Origin: DRQF01 sp964559135 | GTDB taxonomy: Bacteria > Planctomycetota > GCA-002687715 > DRQF01 | Direction: 5' to 3' | NCBI GenBank assembly: GCA_964559135.1 | Contig: CAZLGG010000021.1 | Span: forward strand, 1 to 46,471 | DNA: 46,471 nucleotides | Shown here: in pieces, positions 1 to 7,744 of the stretch | Numbering within the stretch: position 1 is the stretch's first letter | How the letters are laid out: every line of letters begins with the position of its first letter | Position numbers and translations under genes: made by a program | The notes under the pieces: model-generated | The model's database searches: none | The model's input: only the letters and a program-made list of their open reading frames with translations | What the model was told of the DNA's origin: nothing

Positions 1-488
1 TGACGCGGAGCGTCATCCCCGACCTGGAAGGTCGGGCGGCCCGGCAGTTGAGCGCCATCGGCAAGGGCTTGACCCGATACCGGCGCGAAACGGGACGCAA
101 CCCCTGCGGCTTTCGCGGCACCCCCAGCTACGCCTGGCTCCACGGCCCCGGCCGCGCACCCCAGTTTGAGCAGCTTCCCGATGGCGACGCCGGAAACCTG
201 GCCTGGTTCCTTCAGGAGAATCGGATGGGGGGCGGGCGCGGTTGGCGGGGGCCCTATTGCGACGACCTCACCGCCGATCCGTGGGGACGACAGTACGTTG
301 TGCTCTGCCAAGCCCTTTGGCCCGCCGATGGCCGAGGCTTGCACCTCCCGGGAGTTTGGGTCCTGTCGGCCGGAGCGGACGGGGTGATTCAGACGCGGCC
401 GGGGGATCCGGTTCCGGTCGGGGACGATCTCGGAATCATCGTCGAGGTGGCTCCCGCGGAGACGTCGTATCTGTCAAGAGGGCGTTGA
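1..488 (+). CDS. Type II secretion GspG-like pseudopilin, 3' part (5' end outside window)
   Basis: The frame is already open at the first base, so the start and the N-terminal methylation/transmembrane segment lie upstream of the window. The visible part begins with a helix (AARQLSAIGKGLTRYRRETG) typical of the region after the pilin helix. A GPY...DPWGRQYVV segment and a WVLSAGADG...T segment follow, which are the hallmark C-terminal beta-sheet motifs of GspG-type major pseudopilins. Such proteins form the periplasmic pseudopilus of type II secretion systems. The C-terminal 53 bp overlap the convergent end of the TPR-PAS-receiver gene. A TTG at 48 could serve as an internal start, but the conserved residues before it argue for a longer protein. 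Minor-pseudopilin function is also possible. Confidence 0.6.
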   Translation, partial: TRSVIPDLEGRAARQLSAIGKGLTRYRRETGRNPCGFRGTPSYAWLHGPGRAPQFEQLPDGDAGNLAWFLQENRMGGGRGWRGPYCDDLTADPWGRQYVVLCQALWPADGRGLHLPGVWVLSAGADGVIQTRPGDPVPVGDDLGIIVEVAPAETSYLSRGR

Positions 489-2826
489 GCCTCTTCAAGA
501 GGCGGCTGCGGGTGAAGGGCTTCTCGAGGAGAATGACCTGGGGGTCCAGGGATGCGGCTTCTTCGACCTCGAGATCCGCGAATCCCGTGACGATCATGAC
601 GGGGACATCCGCGGATAGCGCGCGGATTTCCCTGAGGAACTCCAAGCCGTTCAGGCCCGGCATCCTCACGTCCGTGATGATCAACGCGGGACCGGGGTGG
701 GGGCTTTTCAAGACCTCAAGGGCTTCCTCGGCACTGGACGCCGTGACCACGTGAAACGGTTCCTTGGCCAACTGGCGGGTGAGCACGCGTCGAATGCGCT
801 CGTCATCGTCAACGATCAACAAGGTCTGCTTGGATGACGCGTCGGCCTCCACGGTGTGTAGAGGTTCGCTTTCGGCTTTCTGCTCGACGTCGAAGAAGGT
901 GCCGTAGAGCATGCCTTCCTCGTGGGATTCGCCCAACAAGGGCATCACGCGCGCCAAGATGCGACGGCCCTCTCCCGCGTCCGTGGACATGCGCAGCGTC
1001 ATCGAGCGGCCTTCGAGATTCTCTTCCACCGACTGCATCGTCCGGAGGAACGCGCTGCGGTCATCGGGATGGATGCACTGGATCCAATCGGAGCCCGCTC
1101 TCAGGAATTCATCCGCCTCGCCGCCCATGATCATCCGAACGCGTCCCTCCACGGTCCGCAACGTGAAGCCGTCGGCCTTCCCCATGGAAGACCACAAGAC
1201 GATGGGGTGCTCCTCGAAGACCCGCTCCAGGCGACGGTTGCGCGTTTCCAGTCGCCGTCCCTTCTTTTGTTCCCGGGCGAGTTGCAATGCCAACTCCCTG
1301 GCGACGGCTTCGGAACCGGCTTGACCTTTCCGGTCGTGGGTCTCCCAGGCTCCCATCAAGGCCTCGGCGATCTCGGGGGCACTCGCCACCTCGAGTTCTT
1401 CCGTCAGTCGGCTGTCCTCATGCAGGGCATTGAGGACCCGTCGCGATACTCGTCCGGACTGGATCACCGCCTGCACGGCCAGTTGCGAGGACGCACTGCT
1501 TCGGGCCAACCACCAGTTGTTGAGTTGGAAGGCCTCCTCGAGGGTTTCGATGTCCCCCGCCAGCGAAGCGAGCAAATGGGCTTGGTGGAGAGCGTTCGGG
1601 AGCAGGGGATTGTGGGGGTCGGCCTCGCGAAGGAACCGGACGCGCATGACCGCGATGCGTGCGGTCTCCTCGGGGAACGGGTCCTTGCGGCCCAGACGGC
1701 TCAGGTAGATGGCCGCTTTTTCCTCGGCGCGCTCCACGCAACCTTCGGCTTCGCAAACCTTGCACTCCGCTTGGGCGATCCATGGACTCGGACGGGAACC
1801 GACGAGGTCGCGGGCTTTCTCCAGCGACCGGCTGGCCGGAATCAGCAGGCCGCGGTCGGCCAGGAGACAGGATTCGAGTCCGAGAACGTCGGCTTCGAGT
1901 TCAGCCGCGTCGTGATTCCGCACGGCTTCGAGTTCGGATCGCGCGTTGCGAAGACACGACAGCGCGAGAGACGACTGGCCCCGTCGCGCGAAGTTGCGGC
2001 CGGCGGCAAAGAGGCTCTCGGCTCTCTCGCGTGGGGAGAGCCTCGAGGACATGCGCTCGACCCGAAGCATGTGAATGGCCGCGGCGGCGGTCCGGTAGGC
2101 TCGGGATTCCATCAACGCGGCGGCTCTCGACATGGCTTGGTCTTCGAGCGCGGGCGGTAACCCTTGCTCCGATCGCAGAGCGACGAAGGCGCGGAGTGCC
2201 CCCGGATCACCGCGCTCGTCCATGAGCCACGCCCGTTCGAATTGAATGAACGGTCGCATGATGAGGCGCGCTTCGGAGTCGGCTCCGAGGAGGGACTCGA
2301 AATCGTCGTGTATGGAGAGGGAGGACTGGACATCTCCCTGCTTTCGGAGGCGCTTCGCGCGATGCAGCTTGGAGAGGATTTCGAAGACGACGTGCCCCAC
2401 CGTCCTGGCTTCCTTGCCGAGGGCGCGCTCCCATTCCTCGGCCTCCTCGTGTTGGCCGGAGGCCGAAGACATGCGGGCCAGCTCGTCGAGGGCGAGGAGG
2501 TGGTCCAGCGTGCCGCGGGTCGCTTCGCCCAGGACTTGCTCGACGCGAGCGAGTTCACGCGCACTGAGGTCGTCCGCCGTACGGATCTCGAAAAGGGTGC
2601 GCCGAACGCGGGAAAGAGGCTGGCCTCGGTGTTCCGCCGCACGATCGAGGAGAAGGAGCGTGTCGAGGGCGTCGGGACCCGGCGGAACGAGCCAGGCCAT
2701 GACGGTCAGGATATCGATGTCGCAGCACTTGGCGAGTTCGGACGGCGCTTTCGAGTCGCGTCCTCGGATTCCCCAATTGTAGAGGATGTCTCGGGCTCGG
2801 CCGAGAGGCTGTGATGGTGGCGTCAC
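436..2826 (-). CDS. TPR-PAS-receiver domain protein
   Basis: A 796-residue protein if started at the GTG at 2826, which overlaps the stop of the upstream LOG-family gene as GTGA. The frame stays open 46 codons further, but that part is an Arg/Pro-rich reading of the neighbouring gene. Residues 1 to about 480 are helical, Ala/Leu/Arg-rich and TPR-like (for example AAGRNFARRGQSSLALSCL). A PAS-like domain lies at about 533-655 (HPIVLWSSMGKADGF, IHPDDRSAFLRTM). A response-regulator receiver domain lies at about 664-790, with the acidic pocket VDDDER, phospho-acceptor Asp719 (IITDVRMPGLNG), the conserved Thr (VMIVTGFAD) and Lys (LLEKPF). There is no kinase, cyclase or DNA-binding output domain, so it probably acts as a phosphorylation-controlled scaffold or a partner of a separate histidine kinase. 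The ligand and partner are unknown. Confidence 0.75.
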   Translation of the reverse strand: MTPPSQPLGRARDILYNWGIRGRDSKAPSELAKCCDIDILTVMAWLVPPGPDALDTLLLLDRAAEHRGQPLSRVRRTLFEIRTADDLSARELARVEQVLGEATRGTLDHLLALDELARMSSASGQHEEAEEWERALGKEARTVGHVVFEILSKLHRAKRLRKQGDVQSSLSIHDDFESLLGADSEARLIMRPFIQFERAWLMDERGDPGALRAFVALRSEQGLPPALEDQAMSRAAALMESRAYRTAAAAIHMLRVERMSSRLSPRERAESLFAAGRNFARRGQSSLALSCLRNARSELEAVRNHDAAELEADVLGLESCLLADRGLLIPASRSLEKARDLVGSRPSPWIAQAECKVCEAEGCVERAEEKAAIYLSRLGRKDPFPEETARIAVMRVRFLREADPHNPLLPNALHQAHLLASLAGDIETLEEAFQLNNWWLARSSASSQLAVQAVIQSGRVSRRVLNALHEDSRLTEELEVASAPEIAEALMGAWETHDRKGQAGSEAVARELALQLAREQKKGRRLETRNRRLERVFEEHPIVLWSSMGKADGFTLRTVEGRVRMIMGGEADEFLRAGSDWIQCIHPDDRSAFLRTMQSVEENLEGRSMTLRMSTDAGEGRRILARVMPLLGESHEEGMLYGTFFDVEQKAESEPLHTVEADASSKQTLLIVDDDERIRRVLTRQLAKEPFHVVTASSAEEALEVLKSPHPGPALIITDVRMPGLNGLEFLREIRALSADVPVMIVTGFADLEVEEAASLDPQVILLEKPFTRSRLLKRLNALLTDTTSPREPPRR

Positions 2827-3410
2827 GATCGCACCTCGCTTCCGTGCTTGGGGGCCGAGCGGGGACCGCCCGGCGCCGGACCGAGGAGCTCCAGCAATTC
2901 CTCGACGTTGCCGGCCACGTGGGCGAGAGAGCGGGGATCTTCCCGGCAAAACCCCTCTTCCCACATGAGGGCCAGTTGGGCGAGGAGGCCGTCCCAGTGC
3001 CCCCCCGAATTCAAGAGCAGGATCGGGCGATCATGGAGACCGATTTGCTTCAGGGTGAGGACCTCGATCCACTCGTCCGCCGTTCCGGGTCCGCCGGGAA
3101 GCGCGACGAAAGCGCGCGCCCGGGAATCCATGGCACCCTTGCGCTCCCGCAGGTCCTGGGTGAGCAGAATCTCCTCCGCGTCGGTCCACGTGAGGCCTTT
3201 CGCGTCGAAGTGGTGGGGGATCACCGACACGATGCGCGCTCCGCCGGCTCGGAATCCCCGTGCCGCCGCATCCATCAAGCCCACGTTGGCCCCCCCGAAG
3301 ACGAGATCCCACCCTGCCGCCGCCGCTCCTCGACCGAAGGTCAGGGCATCCCGGTAATGGTCCGCCCGAAGACGGGTGCTGGACGATGCGAACAGGCATA
3401 GGTAGGACAT
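2823..3410 (-). CDS. LOG-family nucleotide 5'-monophosphate phosphoribohydrolase
   Basis: A 195-residue Rossmann-fold protein of the TIGR00730/LOG family, often mis-called lysine decarboxylase. These enzymes cleave the N-glycosidic bond of (cytokinin) nucleoside monophosphates to free base and ribose-5-phosphate. The signature PGGxGTxxE is present at residues 105-113 (PGGPGTADE), with the preceding RERKGAMD segment that supplies substrate-binding Arg/Lys. The N-terminus (FGGANVGLMDAAARG) matches the nucleotide-binding loop. I start at the ATG at 3410 because the family begins just before this point. The open frame extends to 3626, but with no family similarity. No clear Shine-Dalgarno precedes the ATG. 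The stop overlaps the start of the downstream TPR-PAS-receiver gene by 4 bp, so the two are translationally coupled. The in vivo substrate cannot be read from the sequence. Confidence 0.85.
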   Translation of the reverse strand: MSYLCLFASSSTRLRADHYRDALTFGRGAAAAGWDLVFGGANVGLMDAAARGFRAGGARIVSVIPHHFDAKGLTWTDAEEILLTQDLRERKGAMDSRARAFVALPGGPGTADEWIEVLTLKQIGLHDRPILLLNSGGHWDGLLAQLALMWEEGFCREDPRSLAHVAGNVEELLELLGPAPGGPRSAPKHGSEVRS

Positions 3411-3891
3411 GCTTCGATTTGTACGCCGAAAACTTGCGGAGTGCAAGTCTTTGACCCCGTTGTGGATAGGTGGCTGCAACCTCATCCGGCTCAAGAAAAC
3501 CGGAAAAAAAGCGTGCCGTTTCCGGCGTGCTGGGTGTCTAAACGGGTGGAATGGGTACAGCAGGGGCCGAGTGGTCGGTTCCCACCTCGAAAACGGCAAA
3601 TGTAACAACAACAACATCATCTTCACTCACACCATCAATCTCTCCTTCGAAACGCCGTCCACTCGACCCCTCGCCCTCATTCTCTCGCGAACCCACTAAG
3701 AAAACCGAACCCGACAAAGGCAGTGTGACTTTCATGGTGCGTCCCCCCAGATTCATCCTGGCCGGCATTCTCACCGCATCGCGACATCGAGGAACCATCT
3801 TTTCCGCCCATCCTTGACCCTCGCGGGTTGAATCCCGGGAGGGCTGGTCCTATCTTGCCCCGCTCACCCGTCCAGCCGGGGTCAGGCCACC
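3411..3891. other. Divergent intergenic region with atypical composition
   Basis: This 481-bp gap separates the leftward LOG gene from the rightward icmF gene. I see no convincing gene: short open frames here are rich in Ser/Thr/Pro/Arg and lack homology signals. The part from about 3595 to 3735 is clearly poorer in G than the rest of the window on this strand, with CAA/CA-rich and pyrimidine-rich tracts. The right end holds a good candidate promoter for icmF. The stretch probably carries promoters for both genes. Confidence 0.5.
3828..3856 (+). promoter_or_regulatory. Candidate sigma-70-type promoter for icmF
   Basis: TTGAAT at 3828-3833 is followed after exactly 17 bp by TATCTT at 3851-3856. 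Each hexamer matches four of six consensus positions. A start site near 3863 would give a leader of about 29 nt before the icmF ATG at 3892. Confidence 0.45.
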
Positions 3892-6800
3892 ATGAACGAA
3901 ACCCGCTACCGGCCCACCCACAAGATCCGCTTCATCACTGCAGCGTCGCTGTTCGACGGCCATGATGCCGCCATCAACATCATGCGACGGATGCTCCAGG
4001 AAGCGGGTGCGGAGGTCATCCACCTGGGCCACAACCGCTCCGCCGGCGAAATCGTGGATGCGGCCATCCAGGAAGACGTCCAGGGGATCTGCATCTCCTC
4101 CTATCAGGGCGGCCACGTCGAATTCTTCAAGTACGTGGTGGATCTGTTGAGGGAACGAGGAGCCGACCACATTCAGGTGTTTGGCGGCGGTGGCGGGACG
4201 ATCGTGCCCGAGGAGATCGAGGAGCTGGAGGCCTATGGCGTCCGCCGCATCTATTCTCCCGAGGACGGCCGACGGATGGGTCTGGAAGGCATCATCGACG
4301 ATATCCTCGAGGCCTCCGATTTTTCGACCTTGGAGCGCAAGGGTTCCCTCGAGGGTGTTGCCGACGCCGCCGTGGAGAACCCGAGCACGCTCGCGACGTG
4401 GATCAGCTTGGCCGAGCTCGACGGAACGCGCACCAAGGAACAGGCCGGCATTCTTCAGACATCCTTGGAGAGGCATTCGCCGTCCCCCGTGTGCGTGGTC
4501 GTTGGAATCACCGGCACGGGCGGCGCCGGGAAGTCCTCGCTCACCGACGAAATCGTGGCGCGGTACGTGAGGGACTTTCCCGAGCATCGCGTGGCGATCC
4601 TCTCGGTCGATCCCTCCAAGCGCAGGACGGGGGGGGCTCTTCTGGGCGACCGCATCCGGCTGAACAGCGCCGATTCCCCCCGTGTGTTCGTGAGGAGTCT
4701 GGCGACCCGGGGGGCCAAGAGCGAATTGGCTCAGTGCATCGACGAGGCCGTGGCGGCGTCGAAGGCCGCCGCGTTCGAACTCGTGATCGTGGAGACGAGC
4801 GGGATCGGACAGGGCGATGCCGACATCACCGAGCACGTCGACATCCCGATCTACGTGATGACGCCGGAATACGGCGCGGCGACGCAGCTCGAGAAGATCG
4901 ACATGATCGACTTCGCCGACATGATCGTCATCAACAAGTTCGATCGCCTCGCGGCGGAGGACGCCCTTCGCGACGTGCGCAAGCAGTATCGCCGCTCTCG
5001 CAAAGTCGCTCACGACGTCGCCGACGACGCCCTCCCCGTTTTCGGGACGATGGCGAGCCAGTACAACGACGAGGGCGTGAACGCCGCCTATCTGTATCTG
5101 CTGGGGCTCATGGATCAGCGGCGGGGAACCGAGACCCGAAGCGTCGTGCCTCGCCCGGGCCACCCGTACACACGGTTGGCCCATCGCGTCATTCCTCCTG
5201 AGCGCGTGCACTACCTGGGCGAGCTCGTCGACATCCAGCGGCGCCATGCCCGGTGGATCGAGCATCAAGCGCGGATCGTCGACGCCATGGCGGCTGTGGA
5301 GGAGAGCCTCGTGCTCGCCCGGGAAGGCGGGATGAGCGAGGACTCCGTGGGTGAGTTCGAAGCGATGCTGGAGGACTATCGCCGACAGCTCGATCCGGAC
5401 GCGAAGAAGGCCCTCGACGAATTCGACAGGCTTTGTGACGCCTATGCGGGCGACGAGTACGTCGTCACGATTCGCGGACGAGAGATTCGCAACGATCTCA
5501 AGATTCCCACCCTGTCGGGCTTGAGGCTCTCCAGGGTGGCGCTGCCCCGATTCCGCCACAGGGGCGACCTGTTCCGCTGGCTCTATGCGGAGAATCTGCC
5601 CGGTCACTTCCCGTACACGGCGGGCGTGTTCCCGTTCAAGCGCCGCGGCGAGGACCCGGCACGGCAGTTCGCCGGCGAGGGCCCTCCCGAACGGACGAAT
5701 CGGCGTTTTCACCTGCTCTCGAAGGGACAGCCGGCCAAGCGTCTGAGCACGGCCTTCGACAGCGTGACGCTCTACGGCCAGGATCCGGACGAACGCCCCG
5801 ATATCTACGGGAAGGTGGGGGAGAGCGGGGTGAGCATCTGCACCCTGGATGACATGAAGCGGCTGTACGACGGCTTCGACCTCTGCGACCCCAGCACCAG
5901 CGTGTCGATGACCATCAACGGGCCGGCTCCCATGATTCTCGCCATGTTCCTCAACACAGCCATCGACCAGAAGGTCGAGGCGTTCGAGCAGGAGCATGGG
6001 CGCTCGCCGCTCGACGAAGAATTGCAAGAGATTCGAGAGCACGTGTTGCATGTCGTGAGGGGGACCGTTCAGGCCGACATCCTGAAGGAAGACCAAGCGC
6101 AGAATACGTGCATCTTCTCCACGGACTTCGCCCTGCGAATGATGGGCGACGTCCAGGAGTATTTCATCGAGCATGGTGTGCGGAATTACTACTCGGTTTC
6201 GATCAGCGGATACCACATCGCCGAAGCCGGTGCGAACCCGATCTCCCAGCTTGCCTTCACCCTGGCGAACGGCTTCACCTACGTCGAGTACTACCTCGCT
6301 CGGGGCATGAAGATCGACGACTTCGCACCGAATCTCTCGTTCTTCTTCTCGAACGGACTCGACCCCGAGTACACGGTCCTTGGACGCGTCGCCCGTCGCA
6401 TCTGGGCTCGGGCGATCAAACTCAAGTACGGCGGCAACGCCCGCAGCCAAAAGCTGAAATACCACATCCAGACCTCCGGTCGATCACTGCATGCGCAGGA
6501 GATCGATTTCAACGACATCCGCACGACGCTGCAGGCGCTCATCGCCACGTTCGACAACTGCAATTCCCTGCACACGAACGCCTACGACGAGGCCATCACG
6601 ACTCCGACGGCCGAGTCGGTGCGAAGGGCGCTGGCGATCCAACTCATCATCAACCGCGAATTCGGCATGGCGAAGAACGAGAACGCTCTGCAGGGTTCAT
6701 TCCTCGTGGACGAGCTGACGGAACTCGTCGAAGAGGCCGTCCTGAAGGAGTTCGAGGCTTTGGATCGACGCGGCGGCGTCCTGGGAGCCATGGAGTCCCA

Positions 6801-7164
6801 ATATCAGCGGGGCAAGATTCAAGAGGAGTCGATGCTCTACGAGCGCCTGAAGCACTCCGGCGAGCTGCCCATCGTAGGGGTGAACACCTTCCTCGATCCC
6901 GATGCCGAGGCTGGGGACGAGAAGGAATCGGTCCCCCTGACGCGGGCGACGGCTGAGGAGAAGGAACTCCAGATCCGAAGACTGCGGGAGTTCCAGGAGC
7001 GTCATGGGGGAGAGACCGAGGAAGCGCTGAAGCGCTTGCAGAAGGTGGCGCTTTCCGGAGGCAACGTGTTCGCCGAACTCATGGAAACGGTTCGCGTGGC
7101 CAGCCTCGGTCAGATCACTCAGGCCCTCTACGACGTGGGTGGACGCTACCGCCGCAACATGTGA
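3892..7164 (+). CDS. icmF: Fused isobutyryl-CoA mutase IcmF
   Basis: A 1090-residue fusion interconverting isobutyryl-CoA and n-butyryl-CoA with coenzyme B12. In order it has a B12-binding domain (about 10-145; FDGHDAAI with His24 as likely cobalt ligand, SSYQGGH, FGGGGGT), a MeaI/ArgK-type G-protein chaperone (Walker A GTGGAGKS at 208-215; NKFD at 348-351), and a TIM-barrel mutase domain (about 560-1090). At the two positions that separate isobutyryl- from methylmalonyl-CoA mutases it has Phe593 (RQFAGEG; Tyr89 in Propionibacterium MCM) and Gln737 (QAQNTCIF; Arg207 in MCM). The 144-residue spacing equals that of the characterised IcmF pair Phe598/Gln742. This points to a C4 acyl-CoA substrate, not methylmalonyl-CoA. 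The length matches the family. A 3-hydroxyisobutyrate-dehydrogenase-like gene elsewhere in the window would fit branched-chain metabolism, but the two are not in one operon. Confidence 0.95.
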   Translation: MNETRYRPTHKIRFITAASLFDGHDAAINIMRRMLQEAGAEVIHLGHNRSAGEIVDAAIQEDVQGICISSYQGGHVEFFKYVVDLLRERGADHIQVFGGGGGTIVPEEIEELEAYGVRRIYSPEDGRRMGLEGIIDDILEASDFSTLERKGSLEGVADAAVENPSTLATWISLAELDGTRTKEQAGILQTSLERHSPSPVCVVVGITGTGGAGKSSLTDEIVARYVRDFPEHRVAILSVDPSKRRTGGALLGDRIRLNSADSPRVFVRSLATRGAKSELAQCIDEAVAASKAAAFELVIVETSGIGQGDADITEHVDIPIYVMTPEYGAATQLEKIDMIDFADMIVINKFDRLAAEDALRDVRKQYRRSRKVAHDVADDALPVFGTMASQYNDEGVNAAYLYLLGLMDQRRGTETRSVVPRPGHPYTRLAHRVIPPERVHYLGELVDIQRRHARWIEHQARIVDAMAAVEESLVLAREGGMSEDSVGEFEAMLEDYRRQLDPDAKKALDEFDRLCDAYAGDEYVVTIRGREIRNDLKIPTLSGLRLSRVALPRFRHRGDLFRWLYAENLPGHFPYTAGVFPFKRRGEDPARQFAGEGPPERTNRRFHLLSKGQPAKRLSTAFDSVTLYGQDPDERPDIYGKVGESGVSICTLDDMKRLYDGFDLCDPSTSVSMTINGPAPMILAMFLNTAIDQKVEAFEQEHGRSPLDEELQEIREHVLHVVRGTVQADILKEDQAQNTCIFSTDFALRMMGDVQEYFIEHGVRNYYSVSISGYHIAEAGANPISQLAFTLANGFTYVEYYLARGMKIDDFAPNLSFFFSNGLDPEYTVLGRVARRIWARAIKLKYGGNARSQKLKYHIQTSGRSLHAQEIDFNDIRTTLQALIATFDNCNSLHTNAYDEAITTPTAESVRRALAIQLIINREFGMAKNENALQGSFLVDELTELVEEAVLKEFEALDRRGGVLGAMESQYQRGKIQEESMLYERLKHSGELPIVGVNTFLDPDAEAGDEKESVPLTRATAEEKELQIRRLREFQERHGGETEEALKRLQKVALSGGNVFAELMETVRVASLGQITQALYDVGGRYRRNM

Positions 7165-7189
7165 TCCCCAGCGGAAAGGCGAATGGAGT

Positions 7190-7513
7190 TCAGAAGGCCT
7201 CGTCTTCTCGCATCAATTCCAAAGCCAGGATGATCAGGGGAACTTGGCTCGCGATGGGATCCAGAAACGACGGCACCTGCGGCGAATCGCCGGCGGATGC
7301 GATGCGGGAACGGGATCGTCTGAGCGCTTCGCCCATGACGGCGGCCTTGAAAATGTTGAAGGAAACGCCGAATTCGATGCAAAGGCGGTAAAGATGGTCA
7401 CCCAGTTTTTCGGAGGCTTCCGTGAATCCGGGTGCGTTGGAAGCCTGCGGCGCTTCGGGGACGGCCGCCGTCGCTTGGATGAGAATCTCTCGATACACCG
7501 CGTGGTGGCTCAT
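7190..7513 (-). CDS. Small conserved-looking hypothetical protein
   Basis: A 107-residue soluble protein, convergent with icmF (25-bp gap). The sequence looks genuinely coding: balanced composition, central helices (SEKLGDHLYRLCIEFGVSFN) and an acidic end (LELMREDEAF). I do not recognise the family. No signal peptide, membrane segment or metal motif is visible. The ATG at 7513 is the only sensible start, and no strong Shine-Dalgarno is present. Confidence 0.6.
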   Translation of the reverse strand: MSHHAVYREILIQATAAVPEAPQASNAPGFTEASEKLGDHLYRLCIEFGVSFNIFKAAVMGEALRRSRSRIASAGDSPQVPSFLDPIASQVPLIILALELMREDEAF

Positions 7514-7597
7514 TTCAGGCGAAATTCCTTTCTCTCGACCATGGGCAGTCGTGTCCCTTCGGGTCCTCTTATACGATCTTCCGGCGGGTTTGGGAGG

Positions 7598-7613
7598 ATT
7601 CTCCCGGGAGAAT
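7598..7613. repeat. 16-bp perfect palindrome upstream of the redox operon
   Basis: ATTCTCCCGGGAGAAT is a perfect dyad located 130 bp upstream of the dsbD-like start, in the 231-bp gap between two divergent genes. It could be an operator for a dimeric regulator. No second copy was noticed nearby. Confidence 0.35.
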
Positions 7614-7652
7614 TCCTCGAGGGTGGGTTCATACCCGATCCGGGCCGACTTT

Positions 7653-7681
7653 TTGCCGGGCCGGGAATCATTCCATAGAGT
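7653..7681 (+). promoter_or_regulatory. Weak candidate promoter for the selenoprotein redox operon
   Basis: TTGCCG at 7653-7658 and TAGAGT at 7676-7681 are separated by 17 bp and end 63 bp before the GTG start. The hexamers are poor matches, so this is only suggestive. Confidence 0.25.
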
Positions 7682-7744
7682 TCGGCGTTTGTAGCGCGGA
7701 GGGGCCGACGGCGCGTCACCCCGTTCTCATCCAAGGAGTCGATC

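Noticed and set aside
3551..3817. 88-codon plus-strand open frame upstream of icmF
   Set aside because: Ser/Thr/Pro/Arg-rich low-complexity translation without a ribosome-binding site; more likely non-coding promoter DNA.
3850..6465. Long open frame (871 codons) on the minus strand opposite icmF
   Set aside because: It is the GC-bias shadow of icmF: Val/Arg/His/Gly-rich, no domain pattern, and fully antisense to a protein with catalytic motifs.
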